From Euclidia mi (lineage: Eukaryota > Arthropoda > Insecta > Lepidoptera > Erebidae): a stretch of DNA of 64,000 nucleotides. Both the position numbers and the translations under genes were made by a program. How positions within the stretch are numbered: position 1 is the stretch's first letter; each line of letters opens with the position of its first letter. A model generated the notes under the pieces. That model was not told the DNA's origin. It did no database searches and worked only from the letters and a program-made list of their open reading frames with translations. Positions 11,601-23,600 of the stretch are shown here, in pieces. The stretch spans positions 72,439,688 to 72,503,687 of the forward strand of contig OX123196.2 of assembly GCA_944739405.2 (NCBI GenBank), given 5' to 3'.

Positions 11601-14600
11601 CGAGTGGTGGCGAGCGCGTGCGTACCTGCAGCTCAAGGTGCGTGAGGTGGTGGTGCAGCGCGTCGGCGCAGCTCTCGTCGAGCGCGTTGTGCGTGACGCG
11701 CGCGAGTGGTGGCGAGTGGTGGCGAGTGGTGGCGAGCGCGTGCGTACCTGCAGCTCGAGGTGCGTGAGGTGGTGGTGCAGCGCGTCGGCGCAGCTCTCGT
11801 CGAGCGCGTTGTGCGTGACGCGCGCGAGTGGTGGCGAGTGGTGGCGAGTGGTGGCGAGCGCGTGCGTACCTGCAGCTCGAGGTGCGTGAGGTGGTGGTGC
11901 AGCGCGTCGGCGCAGCTCTCGTCGAGCGCGTTGTGCGTGACGCGCGCGAGTGGTGGCGAGTGGTGGCGAGCGCGTGCGTACCTGCAGCTCGAGGTGCGTG
12001 AGGTGGTGGTGCAGCGCGTCGGCGCAGCTCTCGTCGAGCGCGTTGTGCGTGACGCGCGCGAGTGGTGGCGAGTGGTGGCGAGTGGTGGCGAGCGCGTGCG
12101 TACCTGCAGCTCGAGGTGCGTGAGGTGGTGGTGCAGCGCGTCGGCGCAGCTCTCGTCGAGCGCGTTGTGCGTGACGCGCGCGAGTGGTGGCGAGTGGTGG
12201 CGAGCGCGTGCGTACCTGCAGCTCGAGGTGCGTGAGGTGGTGGTGCAGCGCGTCGGCGCAGCTCTCGTCGAGCGCGTTGTGCGTGACGCGCGCGAGTGGT
12301 GGCGAGTGGTGGCGAGTGGTGGCGAGCGCGTGCGTACCTGCAGCTCGAGGTGCGTGAGGTGGTGGTGCAGCGCGTCGGCGCAGCTCTCGTCGAGCGCGTT
12401 GTGCGTGACGCGTGCGAGTGGTGGCGAGTGGTGGCGAGTGGTGGCGAGCGCGTGCGTACCTGCAGCTCGAGGTGCGTGAGGTGGTGGTGCAGCGCGTCGG
12501 CGCAGCTCTCGTCGAGCGCGTTGTGCGTGACGCGCGCGAGTGGTGGCGAGTGGTGGCGAGTGGTGGCGAGCGCGTGCGTACCTGCAGCTCGAGGTGCGTG
12601 AGGTGGTGGTGCAGCGCGTCGGCGCAGCTCTCGTCGAGCGCGTTGTGCGTGACGCGCGCGAGTGGTGGCGAGTGGTGGCGAGTGGTGGCGAGCGCGTGCG
12701 TACCTGCAGCTCGAGGTGCGTGAGGTGGTGGTGCAGCGCGTCGGCGCAGCTCTCGTCGAGCGCGTTGTGCGTGACGCGCGCGAGTGGTGGCGAGTGGTGG
12801 CGAGTGGTGGCGAGCGCGTGCGTACCTGCAGCTCGAGGTGCGTGAGGTGGTGGTGCAGCGCGTCGGCGCAGCTCTCGTCGAGCGCGTTGTGCGTGACGCG
12901 CGCGAGTGGTGGCGAGTGGTGGCGAGCGCGTGCGTACCTGCAGCTCAAGGTGCGTGAGGTGGTGGTGCAGCGCGTCGGCGCAGCTCTCGTCGAGCGCGTT
13001 GTGCGTGACGCGCGCGAGTGGTGGCGAGTGGTGGCGAGCGCGTGCGTACCTGCAGCTCAAGGTGCGTGAGGTGGTGGTGCAGCGCGTCGGCGCAGCTCTC
13101 GTCGAGCGCGTTGTGCGTGACGCGCGCGAGTGGTGGCGAGTGGTGGCGAGCGCGTGCGTACCTGCAGCTCAAGGTGCGTGAGGTGGTGGTGCAGCGCGTC
13201 GGCGCAGCTCTCGTCGAGCGCGTTGTGCGTGACGCGCGCGAGTGGTGGCGAGTGGTGGCGAGTGGTGGCGAGCGCGTGCGTACCTGCAGCTCGAGGTGCG
13301 TGAGGTGGTGGTGCAGCGCGTCGGCGCAGCTCTCGTCGAGCGCGTTGTGCGTGACGCGCGCGAGTGGTGGCGAGTGGTGGCGAGCGCGTGCGTACCTGCA
13401 GCTCGAGGTGCGTGAGGTGGTGGTGCAGCGCGTCGGCGCAGCTCTCGTCGAGCGCGTTGTGCGTGACGCGCGCGAGTGGTGGCGAGTGGTGGCGAGTGGT
13501 GGCGAGCGCGTGCGTACCTGCAGCTCGAGGTGCGTGAGGTGGTGGTGCAGCGCGTCGGCGCAGCTCTCGTCGAGCGCGTTGTGCGTGACGCGCGCGAGTG
13601 GTGGCGAGTGGTGGCGAGTGGTGGCGAGCGCGTGCGTACCTGCAGCTCGAGGTGCGTGAGGTGGTGGTGCAGCGCGTCGGCGCAGCTCTCGTCGAGCGCG
13701 TTGTGCGTGACGCGCGCGAGTGGTGGCGAGTGGTGGCGAGCGCGTGCGTACCTGCAGCTCAAGGTGCGTGAGGTGGTGGTGCAGCGCGTCGGCGCAGCTC
13801 TCGTCGAGCGCGTTGTGCGTGACGCGCGCGAGTGGTGGCGAGTGGTGGCGAGTGGTGGCGAGCGCGTGCGTACCTGCAGCTCGAGGTGCGTGAGGTGGTG
13901 GTGCAGCGCGTCGGTGCAGCTCTCGTCGAGCGCGTTGTGCGTGACGCGCGCGAGTGGTGGCGAGTGGTGGCGAGCGCGTGCGTACCTGCAGCTCGAGGTG
14001 CGTGAGGTGGTGGTGCAGCGCGTCGGCGCAGCTCTCGTCGAGCGCGTTGTGCGTGACGCGCGCGAGTGGTGGCGAGTGGTGGCGAGTGGTGGCGAGCGCG
14101 TGCGTACCTGCAGCTCGAGGTGCGTGAGGTGGTGGTGCAGCGCGTCGGCGCAGCTCTCGTCGAGCGCGTTGTGCGTGACGCGCGCGAGTGGTGGCGAGTG
14201 GTGGCGAGTGGTGGCGAGCGCGTGCGTACCTGCAGCTCGAGGTGCGTGAGGTGGTGGTGCAGCGCGTCGGCGCAGCTCTCGTCGAGCGCGTTGTGCGTGA
14301 CGCGCGCGAGTGGTGGCGAGTGGTGGCGAGCGCGTGCGTACCTGCAGCTCGAGGTGCGTGAGGTGGTGGTGCAGCGCGTCGGCGCAGCTCTCGTCGAGCG
14401 CGTTGTGCGTGACGCGCGCGAGTGGTGGCGAGTGGTGGCGAGCGCGTGCGTACCTGCAGCTCGAGGTGCGTGAGGTGGTGGTGCAGCGCGTCGGCGCAGC
14501 TCTCGTCGAGCGCGTTGTGCGTGACGCGCGCGAGTGGTGGCGAGTGGTGGCGAGTGGTGGCGAGCGCGTGCGTACCTGCAGCTCGAGGTGCGTGAGGTGG

Positions 14601-17600
14601 TGGTGCAGCGCGTCGGCGCAGCTCTCGTCGAGCGCGTTGTGCGTGACGCGCGCGAGTGGTGGCGAGTGGTGGCGAGTGGTGGCGAGTGGTGGCGAGCGCG
14701 TGCGTACCTGCAGCTCGAGGTGCGTGAGGTGGTGGTGCAGCGCGTCGGCGCAGCTCTCGTCGAGCGCGTTGTGCGTGACGCGCGCGAGTGGTGGCGAGTG
14801 GTGGCGAGTGGTGGCGAGCGCGTGCGTACCTGCAGCTCGAGGTGCGTGAGGTGGTGGTGCAGCGCGTCGGCGCAGCTCTCGTCGAGCGCGTTGTGCGTGA
14901 CGCGCGCGAGTGGTGGCGAGTGGTGGCGAGTGGTGGCGAGCGCGTGCGTACCTGCAGCTCGAGGTGCGTGAGGTGGTGGTGCAGCGCGTCGGCGCAGCTC
15001 TCGTCGAGCGCGTTGTGCGTGACGCGCGCGAGTGGTGGCGAGTGGTGGCGAGCGCGTGCGTACCTGCAGCTCGAGGTGCGTGAGGTGGTGGTGCAGCGCG
15101 TCGGCGCAGCTCTCGTCGAGCGCGTTGTGCGTGACGCGCGCGAGTGGTGGCGAGTGGTGGCGAGTGGTGGCGAGCGCGTGCGTACCTGCAGCTCGAGGTG
15201 CGTGAGGTGGTGGTGCAGCGCGTCGGCGCAGCTCTCGTCGAGCGCGTTGTGCGTGACGCGCGCGAGTGGTGGCGAGTGGTGGCGAGCGCGTGCGTACCTG
15301 CAGCTCGAGGTGCGTGAGGTGGTGGTGCAGCGCGTCGGCGCAGCTCTCGTCGAGCGCGTTGTGCGTGACGCGCGCGAGTGGTGGCGAGTGGTGGCGAGTG
15401 GTGGCGAGCGCGTGCGTACCTGCAGCTCGAGGTGCGTGAGGTGGTGGTGCAGCGCGTCGGCGCAGCTCTCGTCGAGCGCGTTGTGCGTGACGCGCGCGAG
15501 TGGTGGCGAGTGGTGGCGAGTGGTGGCGAGCGCGTGCGTACCTGCAGCTCGAGGTGCGTGAGGTGGTGGTGCAGCGCGTCGGCGCAGCTCTCGTCGAGCG
15601 CGTTGTGCGTGACGCGCGCGAGTGGTGGCGAGTGGTGGCGAGTGGTGGCGAGCGCGTGCGTACCTGCAGCTCGAGGTGCGTGAGGTGGTGGTGCAGCGCG
15701 TCGGCGCAGCTCTCGTCGAGCGCGTTGTGCGTGACGCGCGCGAGTGGTGGCGAGTGGTGGCGAGCGCGTGCGTACCTGCAGCTCGAGGTGCGTGAGGTGG
15801 TGGTGCAGCGCGTCGGCGCAGCTCTCGTCGAGCGCGTTGTGCGTGACGCGCGCGAGTGGTGGCGAGTGGTGGCGAGTGGTGGCGAGCGCGTGCGTACCTG
15901 CAGCTCGAGGTGCGTGAGGTGGTGGTGCAGCGCGTCGGCGCAGCTCTCGTCGAGCGCGTTGTGCGTGACGCGCGCGAGTGGTGGCGAGTGGTGGCGAGCG
16001 CGTGCGTACCTGCAGCTCGAGGTACGTGAGGTGGTGGTGCAGCGCGTCGGCGCAGCTCTCGTCGAGCGCGTTGTGCGTGACGCGCGCGAGTGGTGGCGAG
16101 TGGTGGCGAGTGGTGGCGAGCGCGTGCGTACCTGCAGCTCGAGGTGCGTGAGGTGGTGGTGCAGCGCGTCGGCGCAGCTCTCGTCGAGCGCGTTGTGCGT
16201 GACGCGCGCGAGTGGTGGCGAGTGGTGGCGAGCGCGTGCGTACCTGCAGCTCGAGGTGCGTGAGGTGGTGGTGCAGCGCGTCGGCGCAGCTCTCGTCGAG
16301 CGCGTTGTGCGTGACGCGCGCGAGTGGTGGCGAGTGGTGGCGAGTGGTGGCGAGCGCGTGCGTACCTGCAGCTCGAGGTGCGTGAGGTGGTGGTGCAGCG
16401 CGTCGGCGCAGCTCTCGTCGAGCGCGTTGTGCGTGACGCGCGCGAGTGGTGGCGAGTGGTGGCGAGCGCGTGCGTACCTGCAGCTCGAGGTGCGTGAGGT
16501 GGTGGTGCAGCGCGTCGGCGCAGCTCTCGTCGAGCGCGTTGTGCGTGACGCGCGCGAGTGGTGGCGAGTGGTGGCGAGCGCGTGCGTACCTGCAGCTCGA
16601 GGTGCGTGAGGTGGTGGTGCAGCGCGTCGGCGCAGCTCTCGTCGAGCGCGTTGTGCGTGACGCGCGCGAGTGGTGGCGAGTGGTGGCGAGTGGTGGCGAG
16701 CGCGTGCGTACCTGCAGCTCGAGGTGCGTGAGGTGGTGGTGCAGCGCGTCGGCGCAGCTCTCGTCGAGCGCGTTGTGCGTGACGCGTTGCAGGAGGGCGG
16801 CGCCGCGTCCCCCCGCGAGTGTCTGCTCCGCCACCAGCGCGGCGCCGTGGATCAGGCACATGCCCGCCTCCGTGTGGTTCGAGCGCTACACAACATACAG
16901 ACACACAGCTATAGGAGTTTGTTCGACCAAAAGCACACCAAACATTTGTGTTTAATCATCGAAAGGCTGCAATGCAAGCCTATTCTCGTAAGGAAAGGAA
17001 AATCTTCAACAATGGCCAGAAGAATAAGGCTTAAGCTGTAAATTAAAGAGAATGCCGCAGAGAAACTTCTTACCAATCCAAAATATGCAGCTTACATCAA
17101 GGATTTAAAAGCAAATAGTAGCTCTCTTCCTAATCACATGTTTTCAGAATAAGCGTACGCAGAGGGGAAGCAGCATAATGCGGTCCTTTTTACATATTAC
17201 TTCAACTCAGTTCACAGACCAATTCCAAACAAATCCTATGATAATACACGCAATGAGAATTAACAACGTTATCTGGCATCACTTTATCTGAATCAGAGGC
17301 GACAAAAGATCTTGCTGATATTTCATACAATATTATTTAGCGGGTCTTAGTCGCGATAATTTATTTATTTCAAGGCATAAATACCTCTGTTATTCTCCTA
17401 CGCTTCTACTGGCTTGCAACGGTTGTGGTCGCGGAGGGACTGGTAGAAACGTAGGAGAATAACAGAGGTATTTATGCCTTGAAATAAATAAATTATCGCG
17501 ACTAAGACCCGCTAAATAATATTGTATGATGTATACAAATCGCGAAAGTTTAAAATCGATTACTTGCTGATATTGATACTAGCAAAGATGTCGGACCTTA

Positions 17601-20600
17601 TGATATACAATCCATTTTAATAAACATACATGCGCATAGGTTTAAGCTTATCCAATAACATATTTGTGATGACTGCCTATATTCCGGAGAGTTTCTAACC
17701 CATTGGAAAATATCTAGCATAAAGCCGAGTCAGAAAAATGGTGATTTGTATATCACCATTTTTCCCGTGTTTCGAATTTTCGACCGATTTCACATATTTC
17801 ATTACTAGGTAAGGTCTAAACTGCACACAATATTACTATTTTGTTACCCGAAAATCGAATGTATGTTATGCAAACGACATAGCTGAAGCTATGGATGACG
17901 GGCAAGAAGTACATGCAGTGTATACCGAATTTAGGAAGGCATTTGGTCTCATTAATCACTATGTTTTGCTTGCTCGAATCGGTAATACAGACATTTAGGC
18001 ACGATTTATGTGCTGGTGGCGAAAGTTATATACGAAATCGTTCTCAAATTGTTATGGCACAAGGTTTTAAATAACTGTGTACTGTAATACCATCTGGAGT
18101 TCCTCAGGGTTCCCACATAGGACCTTTATATTAAATGAAAATGAATGAAAGTAACACAATGCACGCGGATGACTTAAAAGTACATATGTACGACAAGTGA
18201 TGGCCCAGAAGACGTAAATGTACTATCAACTTAATTTTTCTCACTATATGGATGAAAATAATATATCACGCGTATTAAAATGTTTTAAGAAATCCTTTTA
18301 GATTGTGACGTCGTGCCTCCGCGCTTGCGAGCCCCACTACGATGACGCACTGGAGTGGGGACCCTCACCCGCTTGCCGACGACATATATACCGGCGACAC
18401 ACGTGGTTGCCTTGCTTTTTCTTCTGCTGGGACACGTGAAAGCTGAGTATCCATCCGTGGACCTGTGGAGTGTTAACTTACGACCTACGCCCTGGATAAC
18501 TATCTAGCCGGTTAACCCCTAGTGTCGGTTCTTTTATTAATCAAAATTGTGAATCTGGAATATAACGCGAGTTTAATCTGTCCTGGTGATATTTTTATTT
18601 ATTTCCCGTAAGACAACCTAAGCATCTCTTTTTATTGCTCGGCGAGTGATCGATCCCGGCTATCCCGTGAAAATCGATCACCCGTGCGACATTGGCGCCC
18701 AATAGAATTTTTAAATATATTTTTAAAACGTAAGTTGGCACTTTACAGGTGAGTGAAATAATTTCTTTTTCTCTTGAATATTTTTCTCCTGTGTGTGCAT
18801 ATATTCTGGTGTGGTGAATTGCGTACAGGTACAGTTTCTATCTATTTTGGTTGGCCATAAGCAATTTAACTGTGTAAATAACATAACGGTGATTTAATTA
18901 ACGTCGGTCTAAAATCACGTTTCACTGCGGGCAGCGTGCCCAGCCGCCAACCGGTTCTAACCGCTTTGCCGTTGAACTACGTGCCTCGTGTTCGCGAAAA
19001 AAATATTGTGATTCAACCTTTGAGTGACCTTTAAGTAATTTTTCTTAATCCTTTACCAATCATCACACCATTGTATAATTTAGTGTATTTCAGCTTTTTT
19101 AGCACGGTATTCGATTTTCTAGCGATATTTAATTTTTTTTCTAGTACCGGCGTAAATACTTAGATTTTCTATTATTGTTTTGTAATAATGGCTTACATTA
19201 TAAATTTCTCATTATTAACTAAAGCGGAATTAGAATATGAGACCACAATACGCGGCGTTTCAAAGCCTGACGATCCCCGCAAACAAATCGCTAAACTTTC
19301 AGTTAAAATTCCCTCGGAGGATATATTATCTTCACCCTTCCCACCAGAGGAGGATGTGGCTGAAGTGGAAAAGTCGTTATTAAGATCAAATAGACACTTA
19401 TCTATGTTGGAAGCAAACTATACCTCCGAGCTTCAACAGAAGGTCGAAACCGTGCTTCACCATTGTTTTCATCGACTGAATAGGGTGGATACCGGCAGTC
19501 TTGATATTAAAAAAATTGAGTCTGTGTGGAATAAATTTAATGACTTATATGCGAAATTACAATTAATCACGCGTCGTAGTTCGCGGTCGGATTGCTCAGT
19601 GGCAGAGGGAAACACTTCCTATAATTACGACCGTAAGCTTTTCTCGGAATTAGGTAAATTCAAATTTAACGGTAAATCATGTGTAAGATCTTTTATTGAA
19701 AAAATTGATGAATTTATGTCCTGTAGATCTATTCCACATGACAAGATGTTGTCTTTCGCTTTTGAAATATTTTCGGGCGACGCATTAGTTTGGTATCGTT
19801 CTGTTAAAAATAACGTAAAGACTTGGTTAGAACTTTGCGAACTTTTAAAACGAGATTTTAGTCCGCATAACTACGATTACCGTCTTATGACGGAGATTCG
19901 TCAGCGCTCACAAGGCGAGAACGAATCAATAACTATTTACGTGGCAAAAATGCACGGTCTGTTTTCGCGACTTAGTTCTCCTATCGCTGATTCGGAGAAG
20001 CTAGAAATTTTACTAAATAATATTAGACCTTGTTACACTAATTGTCTGCTCACTGCAAAGGTTGTTGACGTTGATAGTCTGGTCGAAGTTTGTCGTCTTT
20101 TCGAAAATTACCAAAGTCGCAGTAAGCAATTTTCCGAACCCCCTAAAGTTTCAAAGAATACTGTAGCACCCGATCTAGCGTATAATTATCCGTTTTCTAA
20201 TTTTTCTTCAAACAAAAATGTTTACAATCATAATAACTTCAATAAATATAACTCTGTCGCCGATACATCGAGATACAAGTCTGTGCCACAAGTCAACGCC
20301 GTATCGAGTACTTCTAATATAAATAAAACTTTTTGCGTGCGTTGTAGATGCAATTCGCACTCATTACGTAATTGCCGTCAGCCACACTACCTAATCTGTT
20401 TTAAGTGCGGCACAAAGGGTTTCAAGGTGTCAGACTGCCCCAATTGTAAATCTAAGTCGACCCCTACAGTTTCAAAAAACTAGTTAATAAGGATTGTGGA
20501 AAATCAAATTATACAACTAATTGTAATAAAACAGAGTGGAATAATTGGTTAGACTTTTTAAAAAAATTCTTTAATAGCTATCATATTTCCTCAATCCGTA

Positions 20601-23600
20601 ATTCTAAAGTAGAATATTTACCTTACGTTACTCTAAAATTAAACGGAATACCTACCACAGGTCTTTTAGATTCTGGATCTTGCGTTACAATTTTAGGTAA
20701 TAATTTGCATAACTTATTTTTGAAAGACAATGTTTTGGATAAATCGAAACCTTTAAGGTTAATAACAGCAGGCGGTGAACGATTTGAGTCCTTGGGATCG
20801 GTGTTTCTACCCTTCGAGTTTCAGGATAAATTGATTAACTTAGAAGTTCATGTTGTACCTGGGATTCAAAATTCCCTTATCCTTGGCATGGATTTTTGGC
20901 GAAGCTTTGGCCTATTTCCTAACAAATTGGAGTCTGTTTTGATTGTGAACAAGTCTGACGCTCAAGTAATGGAGTTGCAGGCAGTTCCCCCTACACATCT
21001 TGTTTCTTATGATCATCTTACAGTCGACCAGAGAGCTACCGCTGACAACATTATTTCTAAATTTACCGATATTTCATACGAGAAGCGGGGTCTCGGTTGC
21101 ACAAATATTATTTCTCATTCAATTGATACAGGTGATTGTCCCCCTATTCGGCAAAGATTTTATCGCATGTCTCCCGATAAACAAAGAATATTAATAAAGC
21201 ATCTTGACGACATGCTCTCAGAGGATGTTGTTGAACGATCAGAAAGCCCGTGGTCAAATCCGGTCATTTTGACACCAAAGAAGAATGGTGAACTGCGTTT
21301 CTGTTTGGACAGTCGAAAATTAAATTCCGTTACAAAAAAAGATGCTTATAGCTTGCCTTATATTTCGGAAATTTTAGATAATCTGAGAGATGCTAAATAC
21401 TTGTCTAGTTTAGACCTGTCTAAATCTTTTTGGCAAACATTAATTAAAGAAGAGGACCGTTGCAAAACAGCCTTTTATATTCCCACGCGTGGCACATTTC
21501 AATTCAAAAGAATGCCTTTCGGTCTTACGAATGCGCCAGCTACTCAACAACGATTAGTTGATATTTTATTTTATGGCCCAGAATTTGAAAATAAGGTTTT
21601 CTGTTTTATCGATGACATAATCTGTATCACGTCCAGCTTCAGCGAGCATATTACTCTTTTATTACGCATTCTTGATAAACTAAAAAGCGCTAATTTAACA
21701 ATTAATCTCGAAAAATGTCAATTTTTTAGAGATAAACTAAAATATTTAGGCTATGTTGTCGACTCTAGTGGATTGCATCCCGATCCGGATAAAGTTAATT
21801 CAATGAAAAATTATCCCACTCCTTCTAATAGAAAAGAAGTACGTCGATTTTTAGGCGCAGCCTCGTGGTACAGGCGTTTTATACCGAATTTTAGCTCTAT
21901 TGCTGCACCCTTAAATAAGTTAACATCTCAAAGTAAAAACGCACCTCCATTCTGCTGGACGACAGAGGCTAATGAGGCGTTTAATAACCTAAAGAATTGT
22001 TTGATTTCCTCCTCGGTGTTGGCTTGTCCTGACTACTCGCAACCGTTTGAAATACACTCAGATGCTAGCGATTTTGGTCTTGGCGCGATCCTCTGTCAAA
22101 GGTTAAATGGTGAGGAAAGAGTCATAGCGTACTATAGCAAATCACTCAGTAAGCAAGAAAAAAATTACAGTGCCACTGAGCGAGAGGCCCTGGCTGTTCT
22201 ATCTGCTATAGAACACTGGCGTTGTTATGTTGAAAATGGTAAAAAGTTTATTGTTTACACTGATCACGCTGCTTTGAAATGGTTCTTGACCTTGAATAAC
22301 CCTACTGGCCGGTTAGCCAGATGGGGAGTTCGCTTATCTTCCTATAATTTCGAAATACGTCATCGTCGGGGTTCCGATAACGTTTTACCTGATTTTCTGT
22401 CTCGCTCTTTACCCGTTTCTGCTATTGCTAATGATATAAATATAGATATTAATCCTAATCAGAATTTACCAGTTTCTACTAATGATCCTTGGTATTTAAA
22501 TATCTATAAAGGCTGTTTAAGTTCTCCGACTTCCTTTGTTAACTATCAAGTAATAAACAATAAATTGTATTGTTTTAAAAAAACATTAAACCCTCTCACT
22601 AGAGAATTTCAATGGAAAGAGGTTATTCCGTCTGACCAAAGAACTGACATTCTAAGGGAGAATCATTCTTCGCCCACTGCTGGACATCTGGGTATCTTTA
22701 AGACATACAAACGTCTTGCACTTAATTACTTTTGGCCTGGTATGTACTCCGATGTTGTCAAGTTCGTCAGTTCATGTGAACCTTGTATCACCCATAAACA
22801 CCAAAACCACCCAAATTTAGGTCTAATGGGAAAACCCAAATCATGTCAAAAGCCCTTTCAGACGATTAGTATTGATTTGATTGGTCCATTGCCCCCCAGC
22901 AGAAAACAAAACACTTTTATATTTGTGGTCAGTTGTTGTTTCTCTAAATATTGTTTGCTTTTCCCCATTAAACGGGCAACTGCAGAAGTGATAACAAAAA
23001 TTCTCGAGGAAAATGTATTTTTGGTGCATGGAATTCCATCTACTATTGTTTTGGATAACGGTAAACAATTTATTAGCGCAACCTTTAAAAGTATGTTGTC
23101 AAAATATAAAATTCCAAATTTGCATTTTACACCGTTGTATACTCCCCACGTTAACTCAGTTGAACGCTACAACAAAACCATTATTACAGCTATTTCAACT
23201 TTCATAGAATCTGATCATCGAATCTGGGACACTTTAATCACTAAGGTTCAGTTCGCCCTTAACTGCGCAGTTAGTGAGGTTACTGGTTATTCTCCTAATT
23301 TCCTTGTTTTTGGTAGGGAGGTCATAACATGTGGTTCTCAGTATATTGACAAGGAATTTAATTCCAATATGGTGCTCGAACCACGGGACGGCTATGCCGA
23401 AACTTTAGGCTGCTTATCCTCTATTTTCGAGAAGGTACATTCAGCTCTGTTGTCGGCCCACCAACGAAATTGTTCATCTTATAATCTTCGCCGTAAACCG
23501 GCAGAATTCAATGTCGGTGATATAGTTTGGCGCAGAACGTTTCTACTTAGTGACAAGGATAAATACTTTAGCAAGAAATTGGCGCCTAAATTTATTAAAT

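Noticed and set aside
8331..16904. Open frames of 475-1,530 codons on the minus strand across array 1
   Set aside because: They are read-throughs of a 112/122-bp tandem repeat with no stop in its frames; the repeat peptide changes frame with every unit, and the DOCK exon explains the coding-like segment.
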